Shown one piece after another: positions 7,214 to 14,928 of a stretch of DNA of 41,149 nt (position 1 is its first letter; every line of letters starts with the position of its first letter). This DNA comes from Elusimicrobia bacterium GWA2_69_24 (GTDB lineage Bacteria; Elusimicrobiota; Elusimicrobia; UBA1565). A program made the position numbers and the translations under genes. The DNA is taken from assembly GCA_001799695.1 (NCBI GenBank), contig MGTY01000034.1:1-41149 (forward strand). Reading direction: 5' to 3'. The notes beneath the pieces are model-generated. The model had not been told where the DNA came from. It was given only the letters and a program-made list of their open reading frames with translations, and did no database searches.

Positions 7214-10200
7214 ATGACCGAACCCCGGTTCAACGAAGGCTATTTCCGCCAGCCCACCCTCCGCGGCGACCAGGTCGCCTTCGTGTGCGAGGACGCGCTC
7301 TGGACCGCCTCCATCACGGACGGGGCGGCTCGGCGCCTCACCGCCTGGCCGGGCGCCGTCAACCACCCCCGCTTCTCCCCCGACGGGCGCTGGCTCGCCT
7401 TCACCGCGACGCGGGAAGGCGTCGCCAACGTCTGGTGCATCCCCGCCGCAGGCGGGGAGGCCCGGCGGCTGACCTGGCACAACTGCCCCACCTCGGTGGT
7501 CGGCTGGACCCCGGACAGCCGCGCCGTGCTGTTTAGGAGCTCCCTGGCCAGCCCCACGCCGCGCGAGACCCGGATATTCTCCGTCTCCCTGCGCTCCGGC
7601 GAGATCCGGGAGCTCCCGGTCGGACCGGCCGTGACCCTGGCCCTCCATCCCGACGGCCGCCGCGCGGTCATCGGGCGCAACGCCCTCGACCCGGCCTGCT
7701 GGAAGCGCTACCGCGGGGGCACCTGCGGGGTGCTCTGGGCCGGGGACCTGCGCCGGCGGGAGTTCCGCAAGCTCCTGGACCTGCGCGGCAACGTGGTCTC
7801 CCCCATGTGGGTCCGGGACCGGGTGTTCTTCCTGTCCGACCACGAGGACCACGGGAACATCTACTCCTGCGCCCCCGACGGCCTGGGCCTCCGCCGGCAC
7901 ACCGACCACAGCGATTTCTACGTGCGCTTCCCGTCCACGGACGGGCGCGACATCGTCTATCAGAAAGGCGCCGAGCTGTGGCTCTGCCGGCCCGACCGGG
8001 GCACGGACCGCCCCCTGCGCCTGCGCATCGGGACCACGAAGTCGGGCCTGTCGCGCAAGTTCGTGCCCGCTTCCTCATACCTGATGGAGAGCCGCATCCA
8101 CCCCAAGGGGGAGAGCCTCCTGGTCACCAGCCGCGGCAAGCTGTTCGGCCTCTCGAACTGGGAGGGCGCCGTCCGCCAGCTCGGGGCCCGGCAAGGGGTG
8201 CGCTACCGTCTCGCGCGCTGGCTCCACGACGGCAAGCGCGTCGTCGTCCTCTCCGACGAGTCGGGCTCGGAGGTCCTGGAGCTCTGGGACGCCGCTTCCG
8301 GCGAGCGGCTCAAGAGCCTGGAGATCCCGGACCTGGGCTATCCGCTCGAGCTCTGCCCTTCCCCGGACGCGGACCGGGTCGCGGTGGCCGATGAACGCTG
8401 CCGGCTCTCCTTGATAGACCTCAAGACCGGGGGCATCGAGCAGCTCGACCGCAGCGAGGTCGCCGAGATCACGGACCTCGCCTGGTCCGCGGACGGGCGT
8501 TATCTCGCTTACTCCAAGCCCGAGCGCCTGGCCGGCGATTTCGCACTGGGCAGCGCCATCTGGGTGCATGACACCAAGGGCGGCAAGCGCCACGACGTCA
8601 CCGGCTCCGAATTCCACAACCGCTGTCCTTCATTCGACCCCGCGGGGAAGTACCTCGCCTTCCTATCCTACCGGACCCTGAACCCGCGCATCGACCCCCT
8701 GGAGCTGAACTCCTGCTTCCCGCAGGTGGTGAAGCCCTATCTCCTGACCCTGAAAGCCTCGGAGTATTCCCCCCTCTTCCCCATGCCTAAGAAGGAGGAA
8801 CCCAAACCCAAGAAGGAGAAGGGCAAGGACAAGAAGGACGAGGCGGACAAGCCCGTGCCCGTGGACATCGAGTTCGCGGGCATACCGGGCCGCATCAGCG
8901 AATTCCCCATCCGGGAGGGCGACTACTGCGACCTGGCCGCCGTGAAGGGAAAGCTCCTCCTCATGTCCGAGCCGCAATCCGGCATGCTGGACCAGCACTG
9001 GCTCGCCTCTCCCAAGCCGCGCGCCGTGCTGGAGTGCTACGACTTCGCCCACCGCAAGCTGGAGTCCTTGGTCACCGGCCTCTCGGAGTTCCAGGTCTCC
9101 GCCAACGGGGAGAAGGTCCTTCTGCGCCACGACCGCCGCCTGCGGGTCATCAAGGCCGGCGAGAAGCCGCCGAATCTCGAGAACGGCGCCGACGCGCCGG
9201 GACCCGAGAGCGGCTGGCTGGATCTCGGCCGCATCCGCCTCGAGATCGAGCCGCGGGCCGAATGGGCCCAGATCTACCTGCAGGCCTGGCGCGACCAGCG
9301 GGACTTCTTCTGGACCCAGGACCTCTCGGGCATCGACTGGCCCGCGGTGCGCGACCGCTACCGCCGCCTGCTCCCCAAATTGGCCACCCGCTCGGAACTA
9401 TCCGACCTCATCTGGGACATGCAGGGAGAGCTGGGGACCTCGCACGCTTACGAACTGGGCGGGGACTACGCCCCCACCCCCTATTACCAGATCGGGCTCC
9501 TGGGCGCGGACCTCAAGCTCGACGAAGGCTCCGGCCGCTACCGCATCTCCCGGATCTACCCGGGCGACCCCTGGAAGAAGGGCCACGGCTCCCCCCTGCT
9601 GGCCTCGGGGGTCAACGCCCAGGAGGGCGAGTACCTCCTGGCCGTGGACGGCCGCGACCTCAAGGCCCCGGAACAGCCCAACGCCTTGCTCGCCAACCGC
9701 GTGGAATCCCAGGTGGTCCTGCGCCTGGGACCCAAACCCGAGGCCGAGGGCTCCCGAGAGGTCACCGTCTGCACGCTGGCCGACGAGGCCCCGGCCCGCT
9801 ATCGGGAATGGGTCCGGACGAACCGGGCCCTGGTCCACAAGCGCTCCGGCGGACGGCTGGGCTACCTGCACGTGCCCGACATGTCGGGCGACGGCCTGGT
9901 GGAGTTCCACCGCGGCCTGTACCTGGAGTCCGGGCGGGACGGGCTGATCGTGGACATCCGCTTCAACGGCGGCGGCTTCGTCTCGGGCATCCTCATCAGC
10001 AAGCTCGCCCGCAGGCCCATAGGGCATTTCCGGCGGCGCGTGGGCGCCACCGGCACCTATCCCGAGCACGCCGTGCCCGGCCCCATCGTCGCGCTCTGCG
10101 ACGAGCGCTCGGGCTCGGACGGGGACATCTTCTCCCAGGCCTTCAAGTCGCTCAAGCTGGGGCCCCTGGTGGGCAAGCGCACCTGGGGCGGGGTCATCGG

Positions 10201-10480
10201 CATCAACACCCGGCGGCGCTTCGTGGACCAGGGGCTGGCCACCCAGCCCGAGTACGCCTACTGGTTCCGCGACCGGGGCTGGGACGTGGAGAACCACGGC
10301 GTGGACCCCGACGTGGAGGTGGAGTGGGACCCCGCCTCCTTCGTCGCCGGCAAGGACCCCCAGCTCGAGCGCGGCGTGGAGATCGCGCTGGAGAAGCTCA
10401 AGGGACTCCCGGACCTGCGCCCGTCCTTGGCCCCCTCCCCCCACAAGGCGCCCAGGCCCCTGCCCAAGCGCCGGAAGTAG
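7214..10480 (+). CDS. Tricorn-like S41 serine protease
   Basis: A 1088-residue homologue of tricorn protease. Residues about 1-620 form WD/PD40-type beta-propeller repeats, interrupted by a Lys/Glu-rich insert near residues 520-550 (KKEEPKPKKEKGKDKK). A helical C1 region, a PDZ-like domain (about 760-850) and the S41 catalytic core follow. The catalytic residues known from Thermoplasma tricorn are in place at nearly the same numbers: His744 (GTSHAYE), Ser968 (GSDGD) and Glu1026 (DVENHGVDPD). RFNGGGFVSGILISKLARR and KRTWGGVIGIN are further signatures. There is no signal peptide, so it is cytoplasmic and trims oligopeptides. AGGAG precedes the ATG, 11 bp after cysE. Confidence 0.93.
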   Translation: MTEPRFNEGYFRQPTLRGDQVAFVCEDALWTASITDGAARRLTAWPGAVNHPRFSPDGRWLAFTATREGVANVWCIPAAGGEARRLTWHNCPTSVVGWTPDSRAVLFRSSLASPTPRETRIFSVSLRSGEIRELPVGPAVTLALHPDGRRAVIGRNALDPACWKRYRGGTCGVLWAGDLRRREFRKLLDLRGNVVSPMWVRDRVFFLSDHEDHGNIYSCAPDGLGLRRHTDHSDFYVRFPSTDGRDIVYQKGAELWLCRPDRGTDRPLRLRIGTTKSGLSRKFVPASSYLMESRIHPKGESLLVTSRGKLFGLSNWEGAVRQLGARQGVRYRLARWLHDGKRVVVLSDESGSEVLELWDAASGERLKSLEIPDLGYPLELCPSPDADRVAVADERCRLSLIDLKTGGIEQLDRSEVAEITDLAWSADGRYLAYSKPERLAGDFALGSAIWVHDTKGGKRHDVTGSEFHNRCPSFDPAGKYLAFLSYRTLNPRIDPLELNSCFPQVVKPYLLTLKASEYSPLFPMPKKEEPKPKKEKGKDKKDEADKPVPVDIEFAGIPGRISEFPIREGDYCDLAAVKGKLLLMSEPQSGMLDQHWLASPKPRAVLECYDFAHRKLESLVTGLSEFQVSANGEKVLLRHDRRLRVIKAGEKPPNLENGADAPGPESGWLDLGRIRLEIEPRAEWAQIYLQAWRDQRDFFWTQDLSGIDWPAVRDRYRRLLPKLATRSELSDLIWDMQGELGTSHAYELGGDYAPTPYYQIGLLGADLKLDEGSGRYRISRIYPGDPWKKGHGSPLLASGVNAQEGEYLLAVDGRDLKAPEQPNALLANRVESQVVLRLGPKPEAEGSREVTVCTLADEAPARYREWVRTNRALVHKRSGGRLGYLHVPDMSGDGLVEFHRGLYLESGRDGLIVDIRFNGGGFVSGILISKLARRPIGHFRRRVGATGTYPEHAVPGPIVALCDERSGSDGDIFSQAFKSLKLGPLVGKRTWGGVIGINTRRRFVDQGLATQPEYAYWFRDRGWDVENHGVDPDVEVEWDPASFVAGKDPQLERGVEIALEKLKGLPDLRPSLAPSPHKAPRPLPKRRK

Positions 10481-10482
10481 CG

Positions 10483-10517
10483 CCCCGAACTGTGCCCGGG
10501 CACAGCGCTGCGCGGCT
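10483..10517. repeat. 35-bp direct repeat, left copy
   Basis: Identical in sequence and orientation to 12595-12629. It includes the perfect 16-bp palindrome CTGTGCCCGGGCACAG (10490-10505), also found at 18677-18692 and 36961-36976. It begins 2 bp after the tricorn stop codon. The two 35-bp copies bracket an island of about 2.1 kb. Confidence 0.9.
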
Positions 10518-11395
10518 GAGGCGCAACTAGCAGGCCTGCTAGACAGCAACGACCGTCCTGGGGTCAAACCTCCCGGCATTCTCATCAGGGTAGCCGCGAG
10601 GATTGCATAGGACACGGGTGCTGCCGATCTTGTAGTCAAAGGAATCATGTACGTGCCCATGAACCCAGAGAAGGGCCCCAGAGCTCCTCACCAGCGATTC
10701 CAAATCGACGACGAAGCCAGGCGTGAGTGCGTCCTGGGCAAATCTGGGTGCAATAGACTCCCGGGCAGGTGCAAAGTGCGTAATGACTACGGTCGGCTGC
10801 CGACCACCCGACGCCAACTCTTGCCGCAGCCAGTTCTCAGACGTGCGATGCATGGTTGCGGCATCGTCCGCCACCAAGAGCCGAGAGTCCTCTCCCTCAG
10901 AAACGCGAATGAGGGAGAAATCCGACATGTGCTGCTCTGCGTATTTCGCATGGAGATCAGGCTGCCCGAACAGTGTCCAATCACTCCACAAGGTGCAGCC
11001 AAGGAACCGGACCCCATCCCAGATCGCCGAGTCGTTCTCGAGCAAACGGACATTCGTCCCTTCCGCTAGGCGACGCAGTCGAGCGCGCAGCTTGAATAGA
11101 TCGTGGTTGTAGAATTCATGGTTGCCGAGCACATAGAAGACCGGAGTCGGCGCGGATCGATGCATCGCCCATCGCAAGCCCTTGTCGCCCACATCGATGT
11201 CACCAGCCAGGATCACCGCGTCGACCTTTGACTCGGCGAGCTCGATCGGAGCGAACTCAAGATGGAGGTCACTGAGGACTAAGGGCTCGTAAAGAAATAA
11301 GTGGCATGATTCGCCGGGTGCGATTTTGGAGCGAGCCGAAGCGATGTGAGACGCGCAGGCCTTAAGGCCTGTAAGTCGAGCAACGCGAAGGCGCA

Positions 11396-11455
11396 GCCCC
11401 TGCGGCGATAGCGCCGCAGGGACCTGCGGCAGGGAGTAACTCCTTTCCGCAGGCC
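11396..11455 (+). repeat. Twin-hairpin module, unit 1
   Basis: 60 nt forming two stem-loops: CCCTGCGGCG-ATAG-CGCCGCAGGG, then CCTGCGG...CCGCAGG enclosing GGAGT/ACTCC. It aligns without gaps to unit 2 at 11482-11541, with paired stem positions changed together. Confidence 0.75.
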
Positions 11456-11481
11456 CAAAAGCGCCCCGGCCCTTCGGGGAA

Positions 11482-11541
11482 GCCCCTGCCGCTATCGACC
11501 GGCAGGGACCGTGCAAGAGAATGTTCTCCTTACGCACGGCC
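11482..11541 (+). repeat. Twin-hairpin module, unit 2
   Basis: 60 nt with stems CCCTGCCG/CGGCAGGG and CCGTGC/GCACGG enclosing GAGAA/TTCTC. It differs from the reverse complement of 38085-38144, inside the ferredoxin gene, at 4 of 60 positions, and shares its architecture with unit 1. Confidence 0.8.
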
Positions 11542-11716
11542 CGCTATTGGCCGATTTCGTCGTTGCTCGTCGCTTACATAGCTCACGCTATGCGCGCTCC
11601 TCGCGCCTAGAAATCGGCTCAACATCGGGCTTCCGAATCGCGCCACTTATTTCTTTACGAGCCCCAAGAGACGCATTATCGGAACTCCTTCGCACCCCGG
11701 ACAGCGGCGCCCGATA

Positions 11717-11971
11717 TCAGCCCGTCATTTCGTCGTATTCAGAATGGTTCCCGATCCAGAACCAAATGGGACCATCAGGGCCCTCGACGGCCAGCGCCCG
11801 ATAGGCGAGGCCGACGCGAACAGAATAGAAGTCTCCGATCTTCTTGAAGTGGACTGAGGGGTGACGCTGATCGGCTTTCAGGAGTTTGAAGTTCCTTCTG
11901 GCCGATCTCTGCACTGGTCCGGGCAATGCGCGCAAGCACCGCGAGAATTTCGGCGAAGCGCGATGCTTCAA
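11717..11971 (-). CDS. RelE/ParE-family toxin
   Basis: An 84-residue protein of the RelE/ParE superfamily: MKHRASPKFSRCLRALPGPVQ, KNFKLLKAD-like central helix (RNFKLLKADQRHPSVHFKKIG), then SVRVGLAYRALAVEGPDG and the closing WFWIGNHSEYDEM. The last strand with H-x-x-Y is typical of this branch. Its target is not predictable from sequence alone (ribosome-dependent mRNA cleavage or gyrase). The gene overlaps the upstream antitoxin gene by 4 bp, so the two are co-translated. It sits inside the repeat-bounded island. Confidence 0.8.
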   Translation of the reverse strand: MKHRASPKFSRCLRALPGPVQRSARRNFKLLKADQRHPSVHFKKIGDFYSVRVGLAYRALAVEGPDGPIWFWIGNHSEYDEMTG

Positions 11972-12168
11972 AGCTCTCGCGTCTTGCCGCTCTTATGCGC
12001 GGCAAGAGCTTCCTGGGAGAGCTTATCGAGCTTGCCGGCGCGAGCATCACGCTGAATCTGGAGATCCCAAGCATCCGAATCATAATGTCGGAACCAGTTG
12101 CGGAAAATCTCCAAACTAGCTCGATCAAGCTTCTTGATTTCGCGTTCCAGCAATTGGACCTTGGTCAC
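11968..12168 (-). CDS. Antitoxin partner of RelE/ParE-type toxin
   Basis: A 66-residue protein with a GTG start at 12168. The helical N-terminal half (VQLLEREIKKLDRASLEIFRNWF) and the WDLQIQRDARAGKLDKLSQEAL segment followed by a short basic tail match small proteins commonly found directly upstream of this toxin type. The C-terminal part would wrap the toxin. No recognisable DNA-binding motif is visible. The antitoxin-first order is opposite to the HigBA-like pair at the left of the window. Confidence 0.7.
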   Translation of the reverse strand: MTKVQLLEREIKKLDRASLEIFRNWFRHYDSDAWDLQIQRDARAGKLDKLSQEALAAHKSGKTREL

Positions 12169-12313
12169 ACCCCTAGTTTAGCAGGAGTCTTTCAGAACGG
12201 CAAGACCCCGTTTGGCCGTTCGGCCGTCGAGGGAGAAGTCTGGAGCGGCTGAGGCTTGACGCCAGACCGAGCCGCCGTCCGTCCCGCGTGCCGATCGCAA
12301 ACGCGAGGCGGCT

Positions 12314-12594
12314 CTAGCCGTCCGAATCGAAGATCACGGTCTCTTGGCCGACTTCCACTTCGCCGTACTTGAGGCCGCCAGCACGCTCGTACACATGCAG
12401 GACAGCACCGGTGGAGGTCTGTCGTGTGTCGGCAAGCCGGAAGGCGCGCGGGATCGTGCCTTCGCCGAACAAGCGCTTACCGGTGCCGAGAAGAACGGCG
12501 CCGGCGCGCTTGGTCCACTCGGTCATGATCCCGAGGAATTTGTCGTCGAAATAGGGCACCAGCCAGCCGCCGTGCCGGATGCCACCGTCGCGGT
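12314..12594 (-). pseudogene. RibD/dihydrofolate-reductase-like remnant with internal deletion
   Basis: The frame reads IRHGGWLVPYFDDKFLGIM, then TKRAGAVLLGTGKRLFGEGTIP, then RLADTRQTSTGAVLHVYERAG. In intact RibD-C/dihydrofolate-reductase-like proteins about 100 residues lie between the AVLLG and GKRLFG segments; here they are fused in frame. The N-terminus is also missing, since homology ends where the 35-bp repeat begins at 12595, and no start codon is evident. It is almost certainly non-functional. The stop is a TAG within CTAG (12314-12317). Confidence 0.8.
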
Positions 12595-12629
12595 CCCCGA
12601 ACTGTGCCCGGGCACAGCGCTGCGCGGCT
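12595..12629. repeat. 35-bp direct repeat, right copy
   Basis: The same 35 bp as 10483-10517, with palindrome CTGTGCCCGGGCACAG at 12602-12617. It cuts off the reductase remnant on one side and on the other runs into the TAG stop (12628-12630) of the TPR gene. Confidence 0.9.
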
Positions 12630-14928
12630 AGCGCATCCAGAGCGGATACAGGTAGGGCTCGCAGCGGCGCACGCCGCGGGCCTGCTTGAGCGCGAGTTCG
12701 AGCAGGCGGACGACCGCATCCGCGTCGCGGCCGCGGCGGGCGGGGGACTTGGGGTTCCCCTCGACGCAGGTGAGCACCGCTTCGGGGATGGCGTCGAAAT
12801 CCTCCCACATGCCGTCTTCGTCCCCGAGTTCCCGCCGGACCAGGGCCCGGTTGACGTGCGCCCAGGTGCCGGCGCGCAGGGCGACCGCGCGGTCGAGGTC
12901 GGCGAGCGCCGCTGGGGGATCGCCCGCGCGGCGATGGAACTCCCCGCGCCAGACCAGGGATTCCGCGTCGCCCGAGTCCTGGGCCACGGACTGATCGAGA
13001 TCCGCCCGGGCGGCATCCAGTTTTCCCGAAAGGAGCAATGCCGCGCCCCGCCAACAGGAGGCGAAGCGGGAGCCGCCCGGCAAAGCTCGGCCGCAGAGCT
13101 CCGCGGCCTCGGCGTACCGCCCCAGCCACAGGAGGGCCTCCCCCCGCCAGGCCAGGCACTGGGCCGCGCCTTCGGGGCCGATGGCCTCGGCCCGGGCGAA
13201 CTCCGCCAGGGCGGCGTCGGTCTGGCCCAGGCACAGCCGGGCCTCGGCCAGCCGGCAGCGGGCCCACCAGGCCGCGCTCCGGGAACGCAGGGACGCTTCC
13301 AGATCCTCGATCGCCTCACGGTAATGCCCCGCTTCCAAGCGTTCCACGCCGGCGGCGAAGCGCATCCAGCCGTAGCGTTTCTCGTCGGACTTCAGGACCT
13401 CGTCGAGCAGGGACAGCCCTCTGCGCTTGCGGTGCAGTCGGCATTGCAGAATGCCCTGATAGAAGCGGGGCCAGGGGGAATCCGGCAGGCGCTTCTCGAG
13501 GGCCCGAAGCTCCGGCAGGCGCTCCAGGTAGAACCCTTCGGCCCGCGGGAAGCGCGAATCCTCGTCCCAGGGATAGAAGATGCGGTCGGCGGAGAAGCAG
13601 TCCCAGTCCTCGGTGAGCTTCTCGGCCTCGGCGAACGCCCTCTTGTACTCGCCCAGCGCCATCCGCGCCATGAAGGAGTACACCCGGGGCCCCCGTCGAT
13701 CCTCGGGCAGAGCCAGGAACTTCCGGTAGGCGCCGCGCAGGCGCTCCGCGTCGCCCATCTGCTCGCAGAGCTGGCCCAGGCGGAAGGAGAGGGAGGGGTC
13801 CGCGGGCCAGAGCCCTGCGGCCTCCTCGCAGGTCCGGGCCGCCTCGTCGAGCCGTCCCGATTCCCGCTGGAGGTCCGCCAGAAGCAGGTAGAGACGGGGC
13901 TGTCCGCCGCCCAGGCGCAACGCCTCGCGCAGATGCGACTCGGCCTCCTCCCTCCGGCCGCGCTGGCGGCAGAACTCGCCCAAGGTGGCGAAGGCCTCGG
14001 CGCCAGGAGGCTCCGCTTCGGCCGCGCGTTTGAAAAGCTTGAGCGCCTCCGCGTCGCGCCCGCGAGCCTCCATGACCCGCCCGAGCAGGACGGAGGCCTC
14101 GGGGGAACGCGCGTTCCGCTTGAGCGCCGCGCGCAGCTTCGCCTCGGCCTCGTCGAGACGGCGCTCCTTCAAGTAAAGCCCGCCGAGGCGCAGCAGCGCG
14201 GGCGAAGGGTCCTGCGCGCGGCCCACGGCGTCTTGAAAAGCTGCCTCGGCCATAGCCGTCTCCCCCAGGGACTCCAGGACCCGACCCAGGAGGATACGGG
14301 GCTCAGCGTCTTCGGGCTGGAGGCGGATCGCGTCCCTCAAGGCCGCTTCGGCCTCCTGGAAGCGCTCGCGGCGGAAGAGGAAATCGCCCAGACGGGACCG
14401 GGCCTCGCCGGAGCGCGGGTCCAGCCGGACCGCCTCGCGGAAGGAGGCCTCGGCCGGTCCGGTCTGTCCCGAGGCGTCCAGGGCGCGGGCCAGAAGGAGG
14501 TGGGACGGACTCGAGTCCTTTTCCGCGCCCACCAGTTCCTTCAGGTGACGGACGGCCAGCTCGCTCTTGCCCTCGCGCAGGCACAGCTCGCCCAGCTCGC
14601 GAGCGGAGACGGGCCCAGCCTTCTTCCCCCCGGCGAGGCGGCGCAGGCAGTCCGCGGCCTCGTCGCCGCGGCCGGCCCGCTCCAGGACCTCGCTGAGGGC
14701 GCGCAGGAGCGCTTCCTCTTGCGGCTCCTCGCGCAGGGCGCGCTTGAGCACCGCGACGGCTTCCTTATGTCTGCCCAGCCAGGAATAGGAATGCGCCAGG
14801 AAGCTGTGCGCGAGAGGGTCCCGGCTGCCCGCCGCCACGGACTTGCCGAAGGCCGCGGCCGCGCCGGGATAGTCCCCGGCGTTGAATCTCGCGATGCCCT
14901 GCGGGAGGAATGGGTCGGGGGGCTTCAA
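12628..14928 (-). CDS. Large tetratricopeptide-repeat protein
   Basis: A 766-residue protein built almost wholly of TPR units, for example FNAGDYPGAAAAFGKSVAAGS, RLGDFLFRRERFQEAEAALR and LLGRVMEARGRDAEALKLFK. A less regular section (EDWDCFSADRIFYPWDEDSR) lies about two thirds in, followed by more TPR and a C-terminal GRDADAVVRLLELALKQA helix. No signal peptide or enzymatic domain is seen; it is probably a scaffold. I choose a TTG start at 14928 because it overlaps the glgC stop (TTGA) and no ATG or GTG is available in frame nearby; the ribosome site is weak. The stop codon lies at the edge of the 35-bp repeat. Confidence 0.75.
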   Translation of the reverse strand: MKPPDPFLPQGIARFNAGDYPGAAAAFGKSVAAGSRDPLAHSFLAHSYSWLGRHKEAVAVLKRALREEPQEEALLRALSEVLERAGRGDEAADCLRRLAGGKKAGPVSARELGELCLREGKSELAVRHLKELVGAEKDSSPSHLLLARALDASGQTGPAEASFREAVRLDPRSGEARSRLGDFLFRRERFQEAEAALRDAIRLQPEDAEPRILLGRVLESLGETAMAEAAFQDAVGRAQDPSPALLRLGGLYLKERRLDEAEAKLRAALKRNARSPEASVLLGRVMEARGRDAEALKLFKRAAEAEPPGAEAFATLGEFCRQRGRREEAESHLREALRLGGGQPRLYLLLADLQRESGRLDEAARTCEEAAGLWPADPSLSFRLGQLCEQMGDAERLRGAYRKFLALPEDRRGPRVYSFMARMALGEYKRAFAEAEKLTEDWDCFSADRIFYPWDEDSRFPRAEGFYLERLPELRALEKRLPDSPWPRFYQGILQCRLHRKRRGLSLLDEVLKSDEKRYGWMRFAAGVERLEAGHYREAIEDLEASLRSRSAAWWARCRLAEARLCLGQTDAALAEFARAEAIGPEGAAQCLAWRGEALLWLGRYAEAAELCGRALPGGSRFASCWRGAALLLSGKLDAARADLDQSVAQDSGDAESLVWRGEFHRRAGDPPAALADLDRAVALRAGTWAHVNRALVRRELGDEDGMWEDFDAIPEAVLTCVEGNPKSPARRGRDADAVVRLLELALKQARGVRRCEPYLYPLWMR

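Larger units (their letters stand above)
11283..11664. mobile_element. 382-bp MITE-like element with 23-bp perfect terminal inverted repeats
   Basis: Termini GGGCTCGTAAAG... (11283-11305) and its exact complement (11642-11664) define a non-coding element inserted in the phosphoesterase gene. The flanks read TTG and TTA on the gene strand, a possible imperfect 3-bp target duplication. Inside are the palindrome CAGGCCTTAAGGCCTG (11356-11371), two 60-nt twin-hairpin units, and near the right end a segment (TAGGCGCGAGGAGCGCG on the minus strand) whose relative occurs at the extreme right end of the window. No transposase is encoded, so it would have been mobilised in trans. I cannot name the parent insertion-sequence family. 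Confidence 0.9.
10539..11676 (-). pseudogene. Metallophosphoesterase interrupted after codon 4
   Basis: A calcineurin-like phosphoesterase with complete motifs: SDLHLEF, AGDID, GNHEF, THFAP and GHVH. The ancestral start is visible at 11676: AAGGAG, eight bases, then ATG CGT CTC TTG (Met-Arg-Leu-Leu). There the 382-bp element 11283-11664 is inserted, and reading continues into a TAA within nine codons. Beyond the element the frame resumes as V-L-S-D-L-H. Joining the two sides gives M-R-L-L-V-L-S-D-L-H, the expected N-terminus of this family. A longer frame open through the element from 11537 would add an unrelated N-terminus of about 80 residues. The 3' end stops at a TAG inside the palindrome CTAGCAGGCCTGCTAG (10527-10542). 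Confidence 0.85.

Noticed and set aside
9034..10530. Plus-strand frame of 498 codons inside the tricorn gene
   Set aside because: It is Arg/Pro/Gly-rich and overlaps the catalytic region of the tricorn-like peptidase in another frame.
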